A stretch of 59,390 nucleotides of DNA from Opitutales bacterium (lineage in GTDB: Bacteria > Verrucomicrobiota > Verrucomicrobiia > Opitutales > Oceanipulchritudinaceae), in NCBI GenBank assembly GCA_016928295.1, contig JAFGLA010000057.1, positions 1 to 59,390 of the forward strand, in the 5' to 3' direction. Under the pieces are notes generated by a model. The model saw only the letters and a list, made by a program, of their open reading frames with translations, was not told the DNA's origin and made no database searches. Position numbers and translations under genes: made by a program. Positions within the stretch are counted from its first letter, which is position 1. Each line of letters opens with the position of its first letter. Shown here one piece after another: positions 29,580-38,644 of this stretch.

Positions 29580-29649
29580 AGGCCGGCAAGACCCATAAGC
29601 AAAACATAACACACGCCTCCAGGCTACAAACAAGTTATCCACTAGCGTC

Positions 29650-29955
29650 ATGGCCAAGAAGTCGATGATTGAACGCAACAAGAAGCGTGAACAGCTCGTG
29701 CAGAAGTTCGCCGCAAAACGCGCGGAACTGAAGCTCAAAATGGCTGATCCGAATACTTCTGACGAAGAATTTTACGCAGCGCAGCGCAAGCTGACAAAGC
29801 TTCCGCGCAACTCCTCTTACATCAGGGTTCGCAACCGCTGCAATATCACCGGTCGCCCGCGTGCCTATATTCGCAAGTTCGGGCTTTCTCGTCTAACCTT
29901 CCGCGAACTGGCCTCGCAAGGCAAGATCCCCGGAGTAACCAAGAGCTCCTGGTAA
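29650..29955 (+). CDS. rpsN: Ribosomal protein S14, zinc-independent (C-minus) form
   Basis: 101 residues, the long form of S14, which lacks the CxxC zinc ribbon of the 61-residue form. It starts [14 protein letters not shown]; the region corresponding to the zinc ribbon reads [23 protein letters not shown] with a single Cys. S14 belongs to the 30S head. It sits in the normal spc order between rplE and rpsH. Confidence 0.96.
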   Translation: MAKKSMIERNKKREQLVQKFAAKRAELKLKMADPNTSDEEFYAAQRKLTKLPRNSSYIRVRNRCNITGRPRAYIRKFGLSRLTFRELASQGKIPGVTKSSW

Positions 29956-30016
29956 ACAAGATTCACTAGCCTTGAATGGCGACAGTACACCACTGTAAAG
30001 ACGCCCAAAACAAGCC

Positions 30017-30409
30017 ATGTCAGACAGCATCAGCGACTTTATCACCGTTATCCGCAACGCATACCGCGCGCGCAAAGACAATTGCAGCGCTCGTTATTCG
30101 AACATGCACTGGTCAATAGCCCAGATCCTCAAGCAGGAGGGCTTTATCCGTGATGTGCGCGAAGGCAAGGATGCCAACGGTCACAAATGCATTGAGATCG
30201 TCCTCAAATATGTGGACGAAGTGCCGGCACTCACCGGTATCCAGCGCCAGTCCACACCCGGACGCCGCTTGTACTACAGCTACAACGAGATTCCGCGCGT
30301 TCTGGGCGGTCTTGGAGTCGGCATTCTCACCACGAGCAAGGGTGTGATGAACGACCGTAACGCCAGACGCCAAAAGGTCGGCGGCGAAATGGTTTGCTCG
30401 GTCTGGTAA
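30017..30409 (+). CDS. rpsH: Ribosomal protein S8
   Basis: 130 residues. S8 organises the 16S central domain and represses the spc operon in E. coli. It has ISDFITVIRNAYRARKD, RQSTPGRRLYYSYNEIPRVLGGLGVGILTTSKGVM and a C-terminal VGGEMVCSVW. Confidence 0.97.
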   Translation: MSDSISDFITVIRNAYRARKDNCSARYSNMHWSIAQILKQEGFIRDVREGKDANGHKCIEIVLKYVDEVPALTGIQRQSTPGRRLYYSYNEIPRVLGGLGVGILTTSKGVMNDRNARRQKVGGEMVCSVW

Positions 30410-30430
30410 ACAAATGAGGAGACTCTCAAG

Positions 30431-30970
30431 ATGAGCCGAATTGGAAAATTACCCGTAGTCATTCCCTCCAAGGTCAAAGCGACCGTGGTCAACAACACCG
30501 TGGTCATCGAAGGACCGAAGGGAAGGCTTGAGCAGAGCTTTAACCCCGCGCACGTAAAGATTCGCGCCGAGGATGGCGCAGTCAAGGTCGAGCCGACGAG
30601 CAACAGCCGCATTTGCGGTGCTATGCACGGCACGGCGCGTTCCATCATCGCAGGCATGGTCCAGGGCGTTGAGAAGGGCTACGAAAAGAAGCTCGAAATC
30701 AACGGCGTTGGTTTCAAGGCAGCGGTGAATGGCAATGTGCTGACGCTTAACCTTGGTTACTCGCACGAGATCAAGATGGACATCCCCGAGGGCATCGTGG
30801 TCAAGGTGGACAACAACACCTTTGTCACTGTCAGCGGTTTCAACAAGCAGGTTGTCGGTCAGGTGGCCGCAACAATTTATCAGTACTACCCGGTCGAGCC
30901 GTACAAGGGCAAGGGTGTTCGCATCGCTGGCCAGCACGTTCGCCGCAAGGAAGGCAAGAAGGCCGGTTAA
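30431..30970 (+). CDS. rplF: Ribosomal protein L6
   Basis: 179 residues with the two homologous L6 domains. It starts MSRIGKLPVVIPSKV, and has NGVGFKAAVNGNVLTLNLGYSHEI and a C-terminal EPYKGKGVRIAGQHVRRKEGKKAG. AGGAG lies about 11 bases upstream. Confidence 0.98.
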   Translation: MSRIGKLPVVIPSKVKATVVNNTVVIEGPKGRLEQSFNPAHVKIRAEDGAVKVEPTSNSRICGAMHGTARSIIAGMVQGVEKGYEKKLEINGVGFKAAVNGNVLTLNLGYSHEIKMDIPEGIVVKVDNNTFVTVSGFNKQVVGQVAATIYQYYPVEPYKGKGVRIAGQHVRRKEGKKAG

Positions 30971-31012
30971 TAATCGTCCGTCACAACAGCCATCCAAGGA
31001 GACACTTCCCAA

Positions 31013-31375
31013 ATGCAACTTAAGAAGAAACAGGAACTTCGCCAGAAGCGTGTCTGGCGCGTGCGTCACAAGATTTCCGGTACAGCCGCCCGTCCCCGCC
31101 TTTGCGTCAGCTTTACAAACAAGCATGTTTACGCCCAGGCTATCGACGATGTCGCTGGCAAGACTCTGGTTTGTGTCAGCAGCATGAGCAAGGATCTGCG
31201 CGAGGACAAACTTTCCGCCAACATTGCCAGTGCGACCAAGGTCGCCACAGTGTTCGCTGAAAAGGCCAAGGCAGCAGGTATTGACGCTGTGGTGTTCGAC
31301 CGTCATGGTCGTCGCTATCACGGAACGGTCAAGGCCTTCGCCGACGCAGCTCGCGCGGCAGGTCTGACATTCTAA
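31013..31375 (+). CDS. rplR: Ribosomal protein L18
   Basis: 120 residues. L18 delivers 5S rRNA to the 50S. It has [33 protein letters not shown] and [30 protein letters not shown] precedes the ATG. Confidence 0.97.
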   Translation: MQLKKKQELRQKRVWRVRHKISGTAARPRLCVSFTNKHVYAQAIDDVAGKTLVCVSSMSKDLREDKLSANIASATKVATVFAEKAKAAGIDAVVFDRHGRRYHGTVKAFADAARAAGLTF

Positions 31376-31403
31376 CTATTTTCGACCTACAGGTTTTAAG
31401 CGA

Positions 31404-32120
31404 ATGAGCGAACAATCCATTTCCCCAGAAGGCGCCGGCGACATCATCCGCGAGGCTCCGACCAAGCAGAACGTCCCCTCGGCAGTTGTCGAACTGCCCA
31501 GCAGCGCACCGGCTCCCCGCCAGAACACACCCTTCGGTGGGCGTGGCGGACGCGGTGGCCCGCAGGGTGGTCGTGGCGGCCCGCAGGGTGGTCGTAACAA
31601 CCGTGGCGGTCCTGGCGGACGTGGCCGTGGTCGTGGGCAGGCCCCTGTCGAAGAAGTTGTAGATAACAGCTTCATTGAAAAGGTCGTGCACATCAACCGT
31701 TGCGCCAAGGTCGTCAAGGGCGGTCGTCGTTTCAGCTTTGCGGCTCTTGTAGTCGTTGGCGATGGCGCCGGCAATGTTGGCGTCGGTTACGGCAAGGCCA
31801 AGGAAGTGCCGGACTGCATCCGCAAGGGCACCGAGCAGGCCAAGCGCAACATGAAGCCCATCCAGCTTCGTGGCGACACCATTCCGCACCCTGTTACGGG
31901 TGACCATGACGGTGGCCGCGTGATGCTTCGTCCTGCCAGTGAAGGTACTGGTGTTATCGCTGGCGGTGGCGTTCGCGCTGTTCTGGAAGCGTGCGGCATC
32001 AAAAACGTGCTTTCCAAGAGCCTCAAGAGCAACAATCCCGCAGCGGTGGTGTTTGCCACCTTGGACGCTCTTTCGCAGCTCCGCAGCGCCGCGACAATTC
32101 GCAATATCCGTTCCGCCTAA
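31404..32120 (+). CDS. rpsE: Ribosomal protein S5 with RGG-rich N-terminal extension
   Basis: 238 residues, against about 165 usually. The canonical S5 begins near residue 86 ([20 protein letters not shown]) and has the dsRBD-like and C-terminal domains ([54 protein letters not shown]). The extra N-terminus contains repeated Gly-Gly-Arg and PQGGRGG units (about residues 45-78), a probable disordered RNA-binding tail. S5 works at the mRNA entry site. Confidence 0.96.
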   Translation: MSEQSISPEGAGDIIREAPTKQNVPSAVVELPSSAPAPRQNTPFGGRGGRGGPQGGRGGPQGGRNNRGGPGGRGRGRGQAPVEEVVDNSFIEKVVHINRCAKVVKGGRRFSFAALVVVGDGAGNVGVGYGKAKEVPDCIRKGTEQAKRNMKPIQLRGDTIPHPVTGDHDGGRVMLRPASEGTGVIAGGGVRAVLEACGIKNVLSKSLKSNNPAAVVFATLDALSQLRSAATIRNIRSA

Positions 32121-32159
32121 GTGGAATGGTAGCGTTTTGTAAGTAAAAACTTGCAACAC

Positions 32160-32188
32160 GGCGGGACGATGATACCGTCCCGCCTTTT
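32160..32188 (+). terminator. Terminator-like hairpin between rpsE and rplO
   Basis: A perfect 9-base stem, GGCGGGACG with CGTCCCGCC, loop ATGATAC, followed by TTTT. It occupies the place where rpmD (L30) normally lies and would terminate or attenuate the spc operon, so rplO-secY may have their own promoter. Confidence 0.7.
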
Positions 32189-32225
32189 CCAATAAAAATA
32201 TTTTCACTTTTACCAGCATAATACA

Positions 32226-32711
32226 ATGCGTCTGCACAACCTAGTTAAGAGCGAGGGTGAATCTCATCCGACAAAGCGTCTTGGACGTGGCCGTAGTTCC
32301 GGCCACGGCAAAACATCCGGACGCGGACACAAGGGCCAGCATGCCCGCGCAGGTTCCAGCATTCGTCCGGGTTTTGAATCCGGTCATGTGCCTTTGTACC
32401 GCAAACTGCCCAAGCGCGGTTTCAACCGTGCCCGCTTCCAGACCGAATGGAGCATCGCCAATATTGGCTCGCTCGAAGCGGTTCCTGCCGAAGTGACGGA
32501 GATTACTCCCCAGATTCTTGCTGATTGCGGTATCATCCGCTTCAACAGCAACTTGGTGAAGGTTCTTGGCGAAGGCGAAATCAGCCGCGCCGTGACAGTT
32601 TTTGCGCACAAGTTTTCTGCTTCTGCGAAAGAAAAGATCGAAAAGGCCGGTGGAAAAGCGGTAGAGCTTTCTGACGCGTCTGCCCAGAGCGAAGAAGCCC
32701 AGGGTGAATAA
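32226..32711 (+). CDS. rplO: Ribosomal protein L15
   Basis: 161 residues. L15 is a late-assembling 50S protein. It starts MRLHNLVKSEG, has the glycine-rich LGRGRSSGHGKTSGRGHKGQHARAG and KRGFNRARFQTEW. The C-terminus has a short acidic Ser/Glu tail (ASAQSEEAQGE). The usual upstream neighbour rpmD is absent. Confidence 0.97.
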   Translation: MRLHNLVKSEGESHPTKRLGRGRSSGHGKTSGRGHKGQHARAGSSIRPGFESGHVPLYRKLPKRGFNRARFQTEWSIANIGSLEAVPAEVTEITPQILADCGIIRFNSNLVKVLGEGEISRAVTVFAHKFSASAKEKIEKAGGKAVELSDASAQSEEAQGE

Positions 32712-32761
32712 AGGCGCTCTCTTATAGAGCTAGCCCTCAAACCTCCCCCGATTTTCAACCG

Positions 32762-34258
32762 ATGCTTTCCGCCTTTGTAAACTGTTTTAAAATCGCTGAA
32801 TTGCGAGATCGTATCATTTTGACGCTTGGTCTGCTCGTAGCAGCCCGTGTCGGTGCGAACATCCCGCTTCCCGGTGTTGACCCGCGCCCCCTGCAGGACT
32901 TCTTTGCAAGTCAGGCAGGCGGGGCGAGTGGTAACCTCGTCGGCCTATACAACATGTTTACGGGTGGTGCGATGGCCAAGGGCGCAATTTTCGCCCTCGG
33001 CATCATGCCTTACATCAGCGCCCAGATTATCTTTCAGATGATCGGGTCCGCTGTGCCGTCGCTGGCAAGGCTTCAGCAAGAGGGTGAAGTGGGGCGCCAG
33101 AAGATTACGCAGTACACCCGTTACATGACGGTTGCGATCTGTGTTATTCAGGCGATTCTTCTCGTTCTTACGCTGGAAAATCCGGCGCGTTTGTTCCCGG
33201 GCTTTTCGGGCACAATCGTTATTGTCGACCATCTCTGGTTCATGCTTTCGAGCGTCATTTTCATGACGGCAGGAACTGTGACCCTGATGTGGATCGGCGA
33301 ACAGATCACCCAGCGAGGCATCGGCAACGGTATTTCGATACTAATCACCATCGGCATTCTTGCCGACATCCCGGGCGCGGCCCAGACCGCATACCGCATG
33401 TTCTCCACGCCTCTTGGCACCGAGGGCGCGGCTCGTCTTGGCCTTCCCGAGGGCGTCCTTATGATTCTGCTCTTTGTCGCGGTGACGACGGGGCTTGTCA
33501 TGTTGACTCAGGCTCTGCGCAAGATTCCCGTGCAGTATGCAAAGAGGGTGGTCGGGCGCAAAGTTTACGGCGGGCAGACATCGTTCATGCCGCTTCGCGT
33601 AAACTATTCCGGCGTTATGCCGATCATTTTCGCCAGTGCTATTCTGATGTTCCTTCAGCAGATAGTGTCTTGGGCAGGGGTGGCGTTCAAGGCGAACTTC
33701 CTTGTCGAGGCCAGCAGCATTTTCCTCGGCGGTTTCTGGTATTACTTCATTTTCTCCGCGCTGATTCTGATTTTCAGCTACGTGTGGGTTTCGATTATGT
33801 TCAAGCCCATACAGGTGGCCGACGACCTGAAGAAGTATGGCGGTTACATACCTGCCATTCGCCCGGGCGAACCGACAGCGCGTTATCTTGACTTTGTTAT
33901 GACCCGTCTGACGGCGTTCGGCACGCTCGCGCTTATCGTGATTGCGCTGTTTCCGAGCGTCCTTTCGCAGACCCAGGGCATTCCCTACCAGCTTTCGCAG
34001 TTCTTCGGCGGCACAGGTATGCTCATTACAGTGGGTGTGCTTCTGGACCTGCTTCGCCAGGTGGAGACTTTCCTCTTGCAGCGTCACTACGACGGTTTCC
34101 TCAAGAAGGGCCGCATCAAGGGGCGCAGTGTTGGCGCAACGCGCCAGATTGTTGACAAGGCCGGTATCAAGCGCGCCAACGCGGCATTGTTCATGACGCT
34201 TGCGCTGTTTGTGACGGGCTTGGTAGCATACATTATTAACGTGAAGGTTCTCTCATAG
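32762..34258 (+). CDS. secY: Protein translocase subunit SecY
   Basis: 498 residues, longer than the 435-residue E. coli protein. SecY is the channel of the Sec translocon, with ten expected membrane helices. Segments include VGANIPLPGVD (plug region), ALGIMPYISAQIIFQMI, EQITQRGIGNGISILI, VPVQYAKR-like IPVQYAKRVVGRKVYGGQTSFMPLRVNYSGVMPIIFAS, and YIPAIRPGEPTARYLDFVMTRLT. An extra segment of about 30 residues after helix 5 (SERIES around FSTPLGTEGAARLGLPEG) accounts for part of the length. Confidence 0.97.
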   Translation: MLSAFVNCFKIAELRDRIILTLGLLVAARVGANIPLPGVDPRPLQDFFASQAGGASGNLVGLYNMFTGGAMAKGAIFALGIMPYISAQIIFQMIGSAVPSLARLQQEGEVGRQKITQYTRYMTVAICVIQAILLVLTLENPARLFPGFSGTIVIVDHLWFMLSSVIFMTAGTVTLMWIGEQITQRGIGNGISILITIGILADIPGAAQTAYRMFSTPLGTEGAARLGLPEGVLMILLFVAVTTGLVMLTQALRKIPVQYAKRVVGRKVYGGQTSFMPLRVNYSGVMPIIFASAILMFLQQIVSWAGVAFKANFLVEASSIFLGGFWYYFIFSALILIFSYVWVSIMFKPIQVADDLKKYGGYIPAIRPGEPTARYLDFVMTRLTAFGTLALIVIALFPSVLSQTQGIPYQLSQFFGGTGMLITVGVLLDLLRQVETFLLQRHYDGFLKKGRIKGRSVGATRQIVDKAGIKRANAALFMTLALFVTGLVAYIINVKVLS

Positions 34259-34331
34259 GGATGGATCTTTTTCCCCATGAAACAAGGGGGGCGGCACCGG
34301 ACGCACAAGGCGGATTATTGGTTGGACTTTA

Positions 34332-35117
34332 ATGATACACATTAAAAACAGTGTAGAGATTGAGAGCATGAGGAAGGCCTGCCGCATAGCGGCGGACGTG
34401 CTTGACCGACTGTGCGCAATTGTTGCGCCGGGTATGAGCACGCTGGAAATCGACAACAGGGCCAAGGAACTGATTTCCGAATACGGAGCCACGAGCGCGA
34501 GCTATAATTACAAGTCCGGGCGTCTGCGCTATCCGTCATATATTTGCATTTCCGTAAATGAAGAAATTGTCCACGGCATAGGCCGGGCGGACAAGATTCT
34601 GAAAATGGGCGACGTTGTTTCGCTCGACGTGTGCGTGATTTACGATGGATGGGTGGGCGACAATGCCCGCACTGTCTGCGTAGGTCCGGTAAGCGCCGAG
34701 GTCGAACGTTTGCTCAGGGTCACCTGCGAAGCGATGCACATGGGCATAGATCAGGCCCGCGTCGGCAATCGGGTGGGGGACATATCCAACTGCATCCAGC
34801 GCCACGTGGAGGCGAACAACTTCGGCATAGTGCGGGAGTTTGTCGGCCACGGGGTGGGGCGCGGGCTTCATGAGGAACCGCAGGTTCCCAACTATGGAGC
34901 GCGCGGCAGGGGGCCTCGCCTTGCCCCGGGCATGACTATATGCATCGAGCCGATGGTTACTTTGGGTTCTCCGAGCCTGAAAATGGGACCTGACGGCTGG
35001 GTGGCACTAGCGCGCGACGGCAAACCCGCCGCGCATTTCGAACACACAATTCTGATTACCGACGGAGATCCCGAGATACTTACACGCCCCAGCTCCGAGG
35101 CTGTGGCGAATAAGTAA
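34332..35117 (+). CDS. map: Methionine aminopeptidase, type I
   Basis: 261 residues. It removes the initiator Met from new proteins. Metal ligands are visible in DVVSLDVCVIYDGWVGDNART (two Asp), FVGHGVGRGLHEEP (His) and CIEPMVT / FEHTILIT (two Glu). It follows secY by 73 bases, as in many spc operons. infA and rpmJ, which often come next, are missing here. Confidence 0.96.
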   Translation: MIHIKNSVEIESMRKACRIAADVLDRLCAIVAPGMSTLEIDNRAKELISEYGATSASYNYKSGRLRYPSYICISVNEEIVHGIGRADKILKMGDVVSLDVCVIYDGWVGDNARTVCVGPVSAEVERLLRVTCEAMHMGIDQARVGNRVGDISNCIQRHVEANNFGIVREFVGHGVGRGLHEEPQVPNYGARGRGPRLAPGMTICIEPMVTLGSPSLKMGPDGWVALARDGKPAAHFEHTILITDGDPEILTRPSSEAVANK

Positions 35118-35245
35118 AAGACATGCTTGACAAGAGCGCGTATTTTTAATCTAAGGAACTCTTTTTCCTCGCGTCATTGGGCCCCGGTCCAAATTTGCGC
35201 GAAATACACTTTTCAACTAACACCTTTCAAAACAAGACACACAGT

Positions 35246-35620
35246 ATGCCCCGCATCCTAGCCGTCGAAATTCCTGGGGACAAGAAGCTGCCCTATTCGC
35301 TTTGCTACATCTTTGGCATTGGCCTGACCACGGCCAAGGAAGTTGTAGAACTTTCCGGTCTTGATCCGGACCGTCGCGCAAAGTCGCTGTCCGAGGAAGA
35401 GATTAACAAGCTGTCCGAGGTTATTATCTCGAAGGGCATCCGCGTCGAAGGTGACCTGCGCAGAGAAGTTACGCAGAACATCAAGCGCCTCAGTTCAATC
35501 AACTGCTACCGCGGTACACGTCACCGCAGGGGCCTCCCCGTTCGTGGCCAGCGCACAAAGTGCAATGCCCGCACACGCAAGGGTAAGCGCAAGACAGTGG
35601 GCGTGCAGAAGAAGGCCTAG
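35246..35620 (+). CDS. rpsM: Ribosomal protein S13
   Basis: 124 residues from ATG 35246 ([15 protein letters not shown]). S13 bridges to the 50S and contacts P-site tRNA. It has [54 protein letters not shown] longer in-frame start at 35177 is rejected. It opens the alpha cluster rpsM-rpsK-rpsD-rpoA-rplQ. Confidence 0.97.
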   Translation: MPRILAVEIPGDKKLPYSLCYIFGIGLTTAKEVVELSGLDPDRRAKSLSEEEINKLSEVIISKGIRVEGDLRREVTQNIKRLSSINCYRGTRHRRGLPVRGQRTKCNARTRKGKRKTVGVQKKA

Positions 35621-35678
35621 TGTTCACACACATAGGCAACATATACTTTATTAAAGCCTTTCAGCTACTTACAGAGAG

Positions 35679-36194
35679 ATGAGCGAAGACAAGATCAAAA
35701 CCGAGGCCACTGAGGCCCAGAGCGCGCCCGAAGCGGCCCCCGAAGGCGTGGAGGCAGCTCCGGCTCGCCCCTCGCAGCCTACTGCTGCCGACCTGCTCAA
35801 GGCCGACATGGGCGAGGTGACTATCCGCCGTGCCAAGGGAAGTAAGAATATCACTTCCGGCGTGGTGCACATCCTTGCAACTTTCAACAACACCAAGGTC
35901 GCCTTTACCGACAAGCAGGGTAACGTCATCTCCTGGTCCAGCTCGGGCAAGATGCACTTCCGCGGTTCGCGCAAGTCCACAGCCTACGCAGCTCAGGTTG
36001 TTACTCAGGACGCAGGCCGCGTCGCAATGAGCCACGGCTTGAAGGAAGTCGAAGTTCATGTCAAGGGTCCGGGTATGGGTCGCGATAGCGCCATCCGCGC
36101 TCTTCAGGGCCTCGGACTTACGGTTCTTAACATCGTCGATGTGACCCCCGTTCCGCACAACGGCTGCCGCCCACCCAAGCGCCGTCGCGTCTAG
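35679..36194 (+). CDS. rpsK: Ribosomal protein S11 with acidic N-terminal extension
   Basis: 171 residues, against about 129 usually. S11 lies in the platform of the 30S and contacts mRNA at the E site. The canonical part starts near residue 45 ([30 protein letters not shown]) and ends with [17 protein letters not shown]. The extra N-terminus is rich in Ala, Glu and Pro and probably disordered. Confidence 0.97.
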   Translation: MSEDKIKTEATEAQSAPEAAPEGVEAAPARPSQPTAADLLKADMGEVTIRRAKGSKNITSGVVHILATFNNTKVAFTDKQGNVISWSSSGKMHFRGSRKSTAYAAQVVTQDAGRVAMSHGLKEVEVHVKGPGMGRDSAIRALQGLGLTVLNIVDVTPVPHNGCRPPKRRRV

Positions 36195-36239
36195 CACTAC
36201 GGATAAAGACCTCAAACACTTTACTGAAAGATTTAAGCG

Positions 36240-36848
36240 ATGTCCCGTTACACTGGACCCACGACCCGCATCAACCGCCGCTTCGGCATGGCCATTTTCC
36301 CGGCCAACAAGGCATTCGAGAACAAGCCGCACCTTCCCGGTCAGCACGGCCCGCGTCTGCGCCGCAAGCTTTCCGAATACGCTGTCGGCCTGAACGAGAA
36401 GCAGAAGCTGCGCTACCTTTTCGGTCTTTCCGAGAAGCAGTTCCGCAACACCTTTGAAAAGGCCAAGCGCACGCGCGGCGTCACGGGTGAAATCTTCATC
36501 CAGCTGCTTGAGACACGCCTCGACAGCGTGATCTACAACACTGGTTTTGCCAAGACCCGCAGCCAGGCCCGTCAGCTCGTTTGCCACGGTCACATCCGTG
36601 TGAACGGCCACAAGGTTGACATCCCCAGCTACAAGGTCAGCCCGGGCGATGAAATCGCTGTTCGTGAATCGACCAGCAGCCGCCAGATGGCCACCCGCGC
36701 CCTTGAGGAAACCCGCGCCCGTCCGATCCCGAACTGGATCAGCCGCGTTGACGACGCCCTCACCGCCAAGGTGAACCGCCTGCCCGCAGGTGACGAAATC
36801 GAGCACGGCATTAACGTACAGCTCATCGTTGAGTTCTACAGCCGATAA
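36240..36848 (+). CDS. rpsD: Ribosomal protein S4, zinc-independent (C-minus) form
   Basis: 202 residues. S4 is a primary 16S rRNA-binding protein of the 30S body. The N-terminus MSRYTGPTTRINRRFG has Thr and Asn where zinc-binding forms have CxxC. The S4 RNA-binding domain is seen in LDSVIYNTGFAKTRSQARQLVCHGHIRVNGHKVDIPSYKVSPGDEI. Confidence 0.97.
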   Translation: MSRYTGPTTRINRRFGMAIFPANKAFENKPHLPGQHGPRLRRKLSEYAVGLNEKQKLRYLFGLSEKQFRNTFEKAKRTRGVTGEIFIQLLETRLDSVIYNTGFAKTRSQARQLVCHGHIRVNGHKVDIPSYKVSPGDEIAVRESTSSRQMATRALEETRARPIPNWISRVDDALTAKVNRLPAGDEIEHGINVQLIVEFYSR

Positions 36849-36933
36849 TTGTTTCCTTGAAAGGCGATACCCTTTCATATCATAAAAGCATTCTCCAAAG
36901 AGGCTTCCATTAACCCATTCCAGCGGTAGAGAC

Positions 36934-37935
36934 ATGGCGATCCGACTAGGCAAGTTTCAGTTACCCAACCGTCTGACCAAGGACGAGCAGTCCGCAACGG
37001 CAACCTATGCCAAGTATACTGCCGAACCTTTCGAAACGGGCTACGGACACACAATCGGCAACAGCCTTCGTCGTGTTCTTCTCAGCTCGATTGACGGCGC
37101 GGCTCTTTCTTCCGTCCGCATTGAGGGCGTTCAACATGAGTTCCAAAGCATCGACGGCGTTGTCGAGGATGTCACCGACATCGTCCTCAACCTGAAGAAG
37201 GTGCTGGTCCGCTCTCACAAGCGCGAGGCCGTGAAGCTCATTATCGACGTTACCAAGGAGGGACCGGTCACCGCAGGCGACATTCGTCCCGACAGTAACG
37301 TCGAGGTGCTCAATCCCGAGCTGGTCATCTGCACTCTCGACAAGGAGCACCGCTTCTATGCCGAGATTGAAGTTCGCACCGGTCGCGGCTACGTCCCCGG
37401 TGACGAGAACAAGACTCCTGACCAGCCCATTGGCGTCATTGCCATCGACAGCTTGTTCAGCCCTGTCAGCCTCGTCAAATACAGTGTCGAGAATACCCGC
37501 GTCGGTCACATGACCGATTATGACAAGCTGGTTCTCGAGATCTGGACAGACGGACGTATCACGCCCGACGACGCCCTCAAGCAGGCTTCGAGCATCCTCA
37601 AGCACCACCTCGACGTGTTTGACAATGTCACCGCCGAGAGCGTGGAGTTCGACTCCGAGCAGACAGAAGTCTCCGAGGAGCAGAACAAGCTTCGCAAGCT
37701 GCTCAACATGAGCGTCAACGAGATCGAGCTTTCGGTCCGTGCCGCGAATTGCCTGAACAACGCCAACATCACAACCGTTGGAGAGCTGGCGATGAAGTCC
37801 GAACAGGAAATGCTCAAATACCGCAACTTCGGCAAGAAGTCGCTCAACGAAATCAAGAGCAAGCTCGAACAGCTCGGCCTCTCGCTAGGCATGAAGCTCG
37901 ACGATCGTCTGCTCGACGTTCACAGCGACATCTAG
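36934..37935 (+). CDS. rpoA: RNA polymerase alpha subunit
   Basis: 333 residues. The N-terminal dimerisation domain has FETGYGHTIGNSLRRVLLSSIDGAA and VEDVTDIVLNLKKV; a linker near 235-250 leads to the C-terminal domain (LLNMSVNEIELSVRAANCL, TTVGELAMKSEQEMLKYRNFGKKSLNEIK), which binds UP elements and activators. Normal position between rpsD and rplQ. Confidence 0.98.
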   Translation: MAIRLGKFQLPNRLTKDEQSATATYAKYTAEPFETGYGHTIGNSLRRVLLSSIDGAALSSVRIEGVQHEFQSIDGVVEDVTDIVLNLKKVLVRSHKREAVKLIIDVTKEGPVTAGDIRPDSNVEVLNPELVICTLDKEHRFYAEIEVRTGRGYVPGDENKTPDQPIGVIAIDSLFSPVSLVKYSVENTRVGHMTDYDKLVLEIWTDGRITPDDALKQASSILKHHLDVFDNVTAESVEFDSEQTEVSEEQNKLRKLLNMSVNEIELSVRAANCLNNANITTVGELAMKSEQEMLKYRNFGKKSLNEIKSKLEQLGLSLGMKLDDRLLDVHSDI

Positions 37936-37979
37936 CCAATAGCCCAAGCGTCGGAACATATAGTTTTTTATAGCTCCTT

Positions 37980-38026
37980 TCGGGGGGCAAAGTCATTAGA
38001 AACAATTCGGGGCTTATTCCCCCCGA
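37980..38026 (+). promoter_or_regulatory. Hairpin between rpoA and rplQ
   Basis: TCGGGGGG pairs with CCCCCCGA, extended by AAG with CTT, across a 20-base loop. It fills most of a 112-base gap. No U-run follows. Possible attenuator or mRNA-stability element that could lower rplQ relative to rpoA. Confidence 0.45.
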
Positions 38027-38047
38027 TACGCACGAGAATTTAAGACA

Positions 38048-38527
38048 ATGAGGCATTTAAAGCACCGATCCATACTTGGCCGCTCCAAGGAGCACCGCGC
38101 AGCCCTTATGGCGAACCTGTCTGCGGCGCTGCTCACCCACGGCCGTATCCGCACCACAGTTGCCAAGGCCAAGGCGCTGCGTCCCTTTGTTGAGCGCATC
38201 ATCACTCTGGCCGTCCGTGCCAGCAAAGTCGAAGGGGCAGACGCTCTTCACCTGCGCCGTCAGGCTATTTCCAAGGTGCGCGACGTGGAAGCTGTTCGCA
38301 TCCTTTTCAAGGATCGCGTAAGCGAGTTCCAGAGCCGCCCGGGCGGTTACACCCGCATCTACAAGACCGGCCCACGTATTGGTGACGCCGCAGAGATGGC
38401 TCTTATCGAGCTTATCGCTGGTGCCGACACCGGTTATGCCAAGTCCCGCAAGGGCAAGACGGTCAAGGCTGAAGCCGCCCCCGCCGAGGCAGAGGCAAGC
38501 GTCGCTGAAGAAGCTCCGCAGGCCTAA
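38048..38527 (+). CDS. rplQ: Ribosomal protein L17 with C-terminal tail
   Basis: 159 residues. L17 lies next to the exit tunnel. It starts MRHLKHRSILGRSKEHRAALMANL and has TTVAKAKALRPFVERIITLA, SRPGGYTRIYKTGPRIGDAAEMALIELI. A tail of about 30 Ala/Glu-rich residues extends beyond the usual end. Confidence 0.97.
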   Translation: MRHLKHRSILGRSKEHRAALMANLSAALLTHGRIRTTVAKAKALRPFVERIITLAVRASKVEGADALHLRRQAISKVRDVEAVRILFKDRVSEFQSRPGGYTRIYKTGPRIGDAAEMALIELIAGADTGYAKSRKGKTVKAEAAPAEAEASVAEEAPQA

Positions 38528-38593
38528 GTAAAATCTGGCATCCGCGGCGCCTGCTATAAAATACGGGTTTCGCGAACACTGTTATTTGAAGCG

Positions 38594-38619
38594 GCGCGTC
38601 GGTCACCAAACCGGCGCGC
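38594..38619 (+). terminator. Terminator-like hairpin after rplQ
   Basis: GCGCGTCGGT pairs with ACCGGCGCGC (one G-T pair) across a CACCAA loop, then TTGCATTTTAA. Plausible end of the alpha cluster; the U-run is imperfect. Confidence 0.55.
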
Positions 38620-38644
38620 TTGCATTTTAAGGCCAAGGCAATCT

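Noticed and set aside
35661-36953. A 430-codon minus-strand frame opposite rpsK and rpsD
   Set aside because: Spans two known genes in antisense; product looks like reverse-frame sequence.
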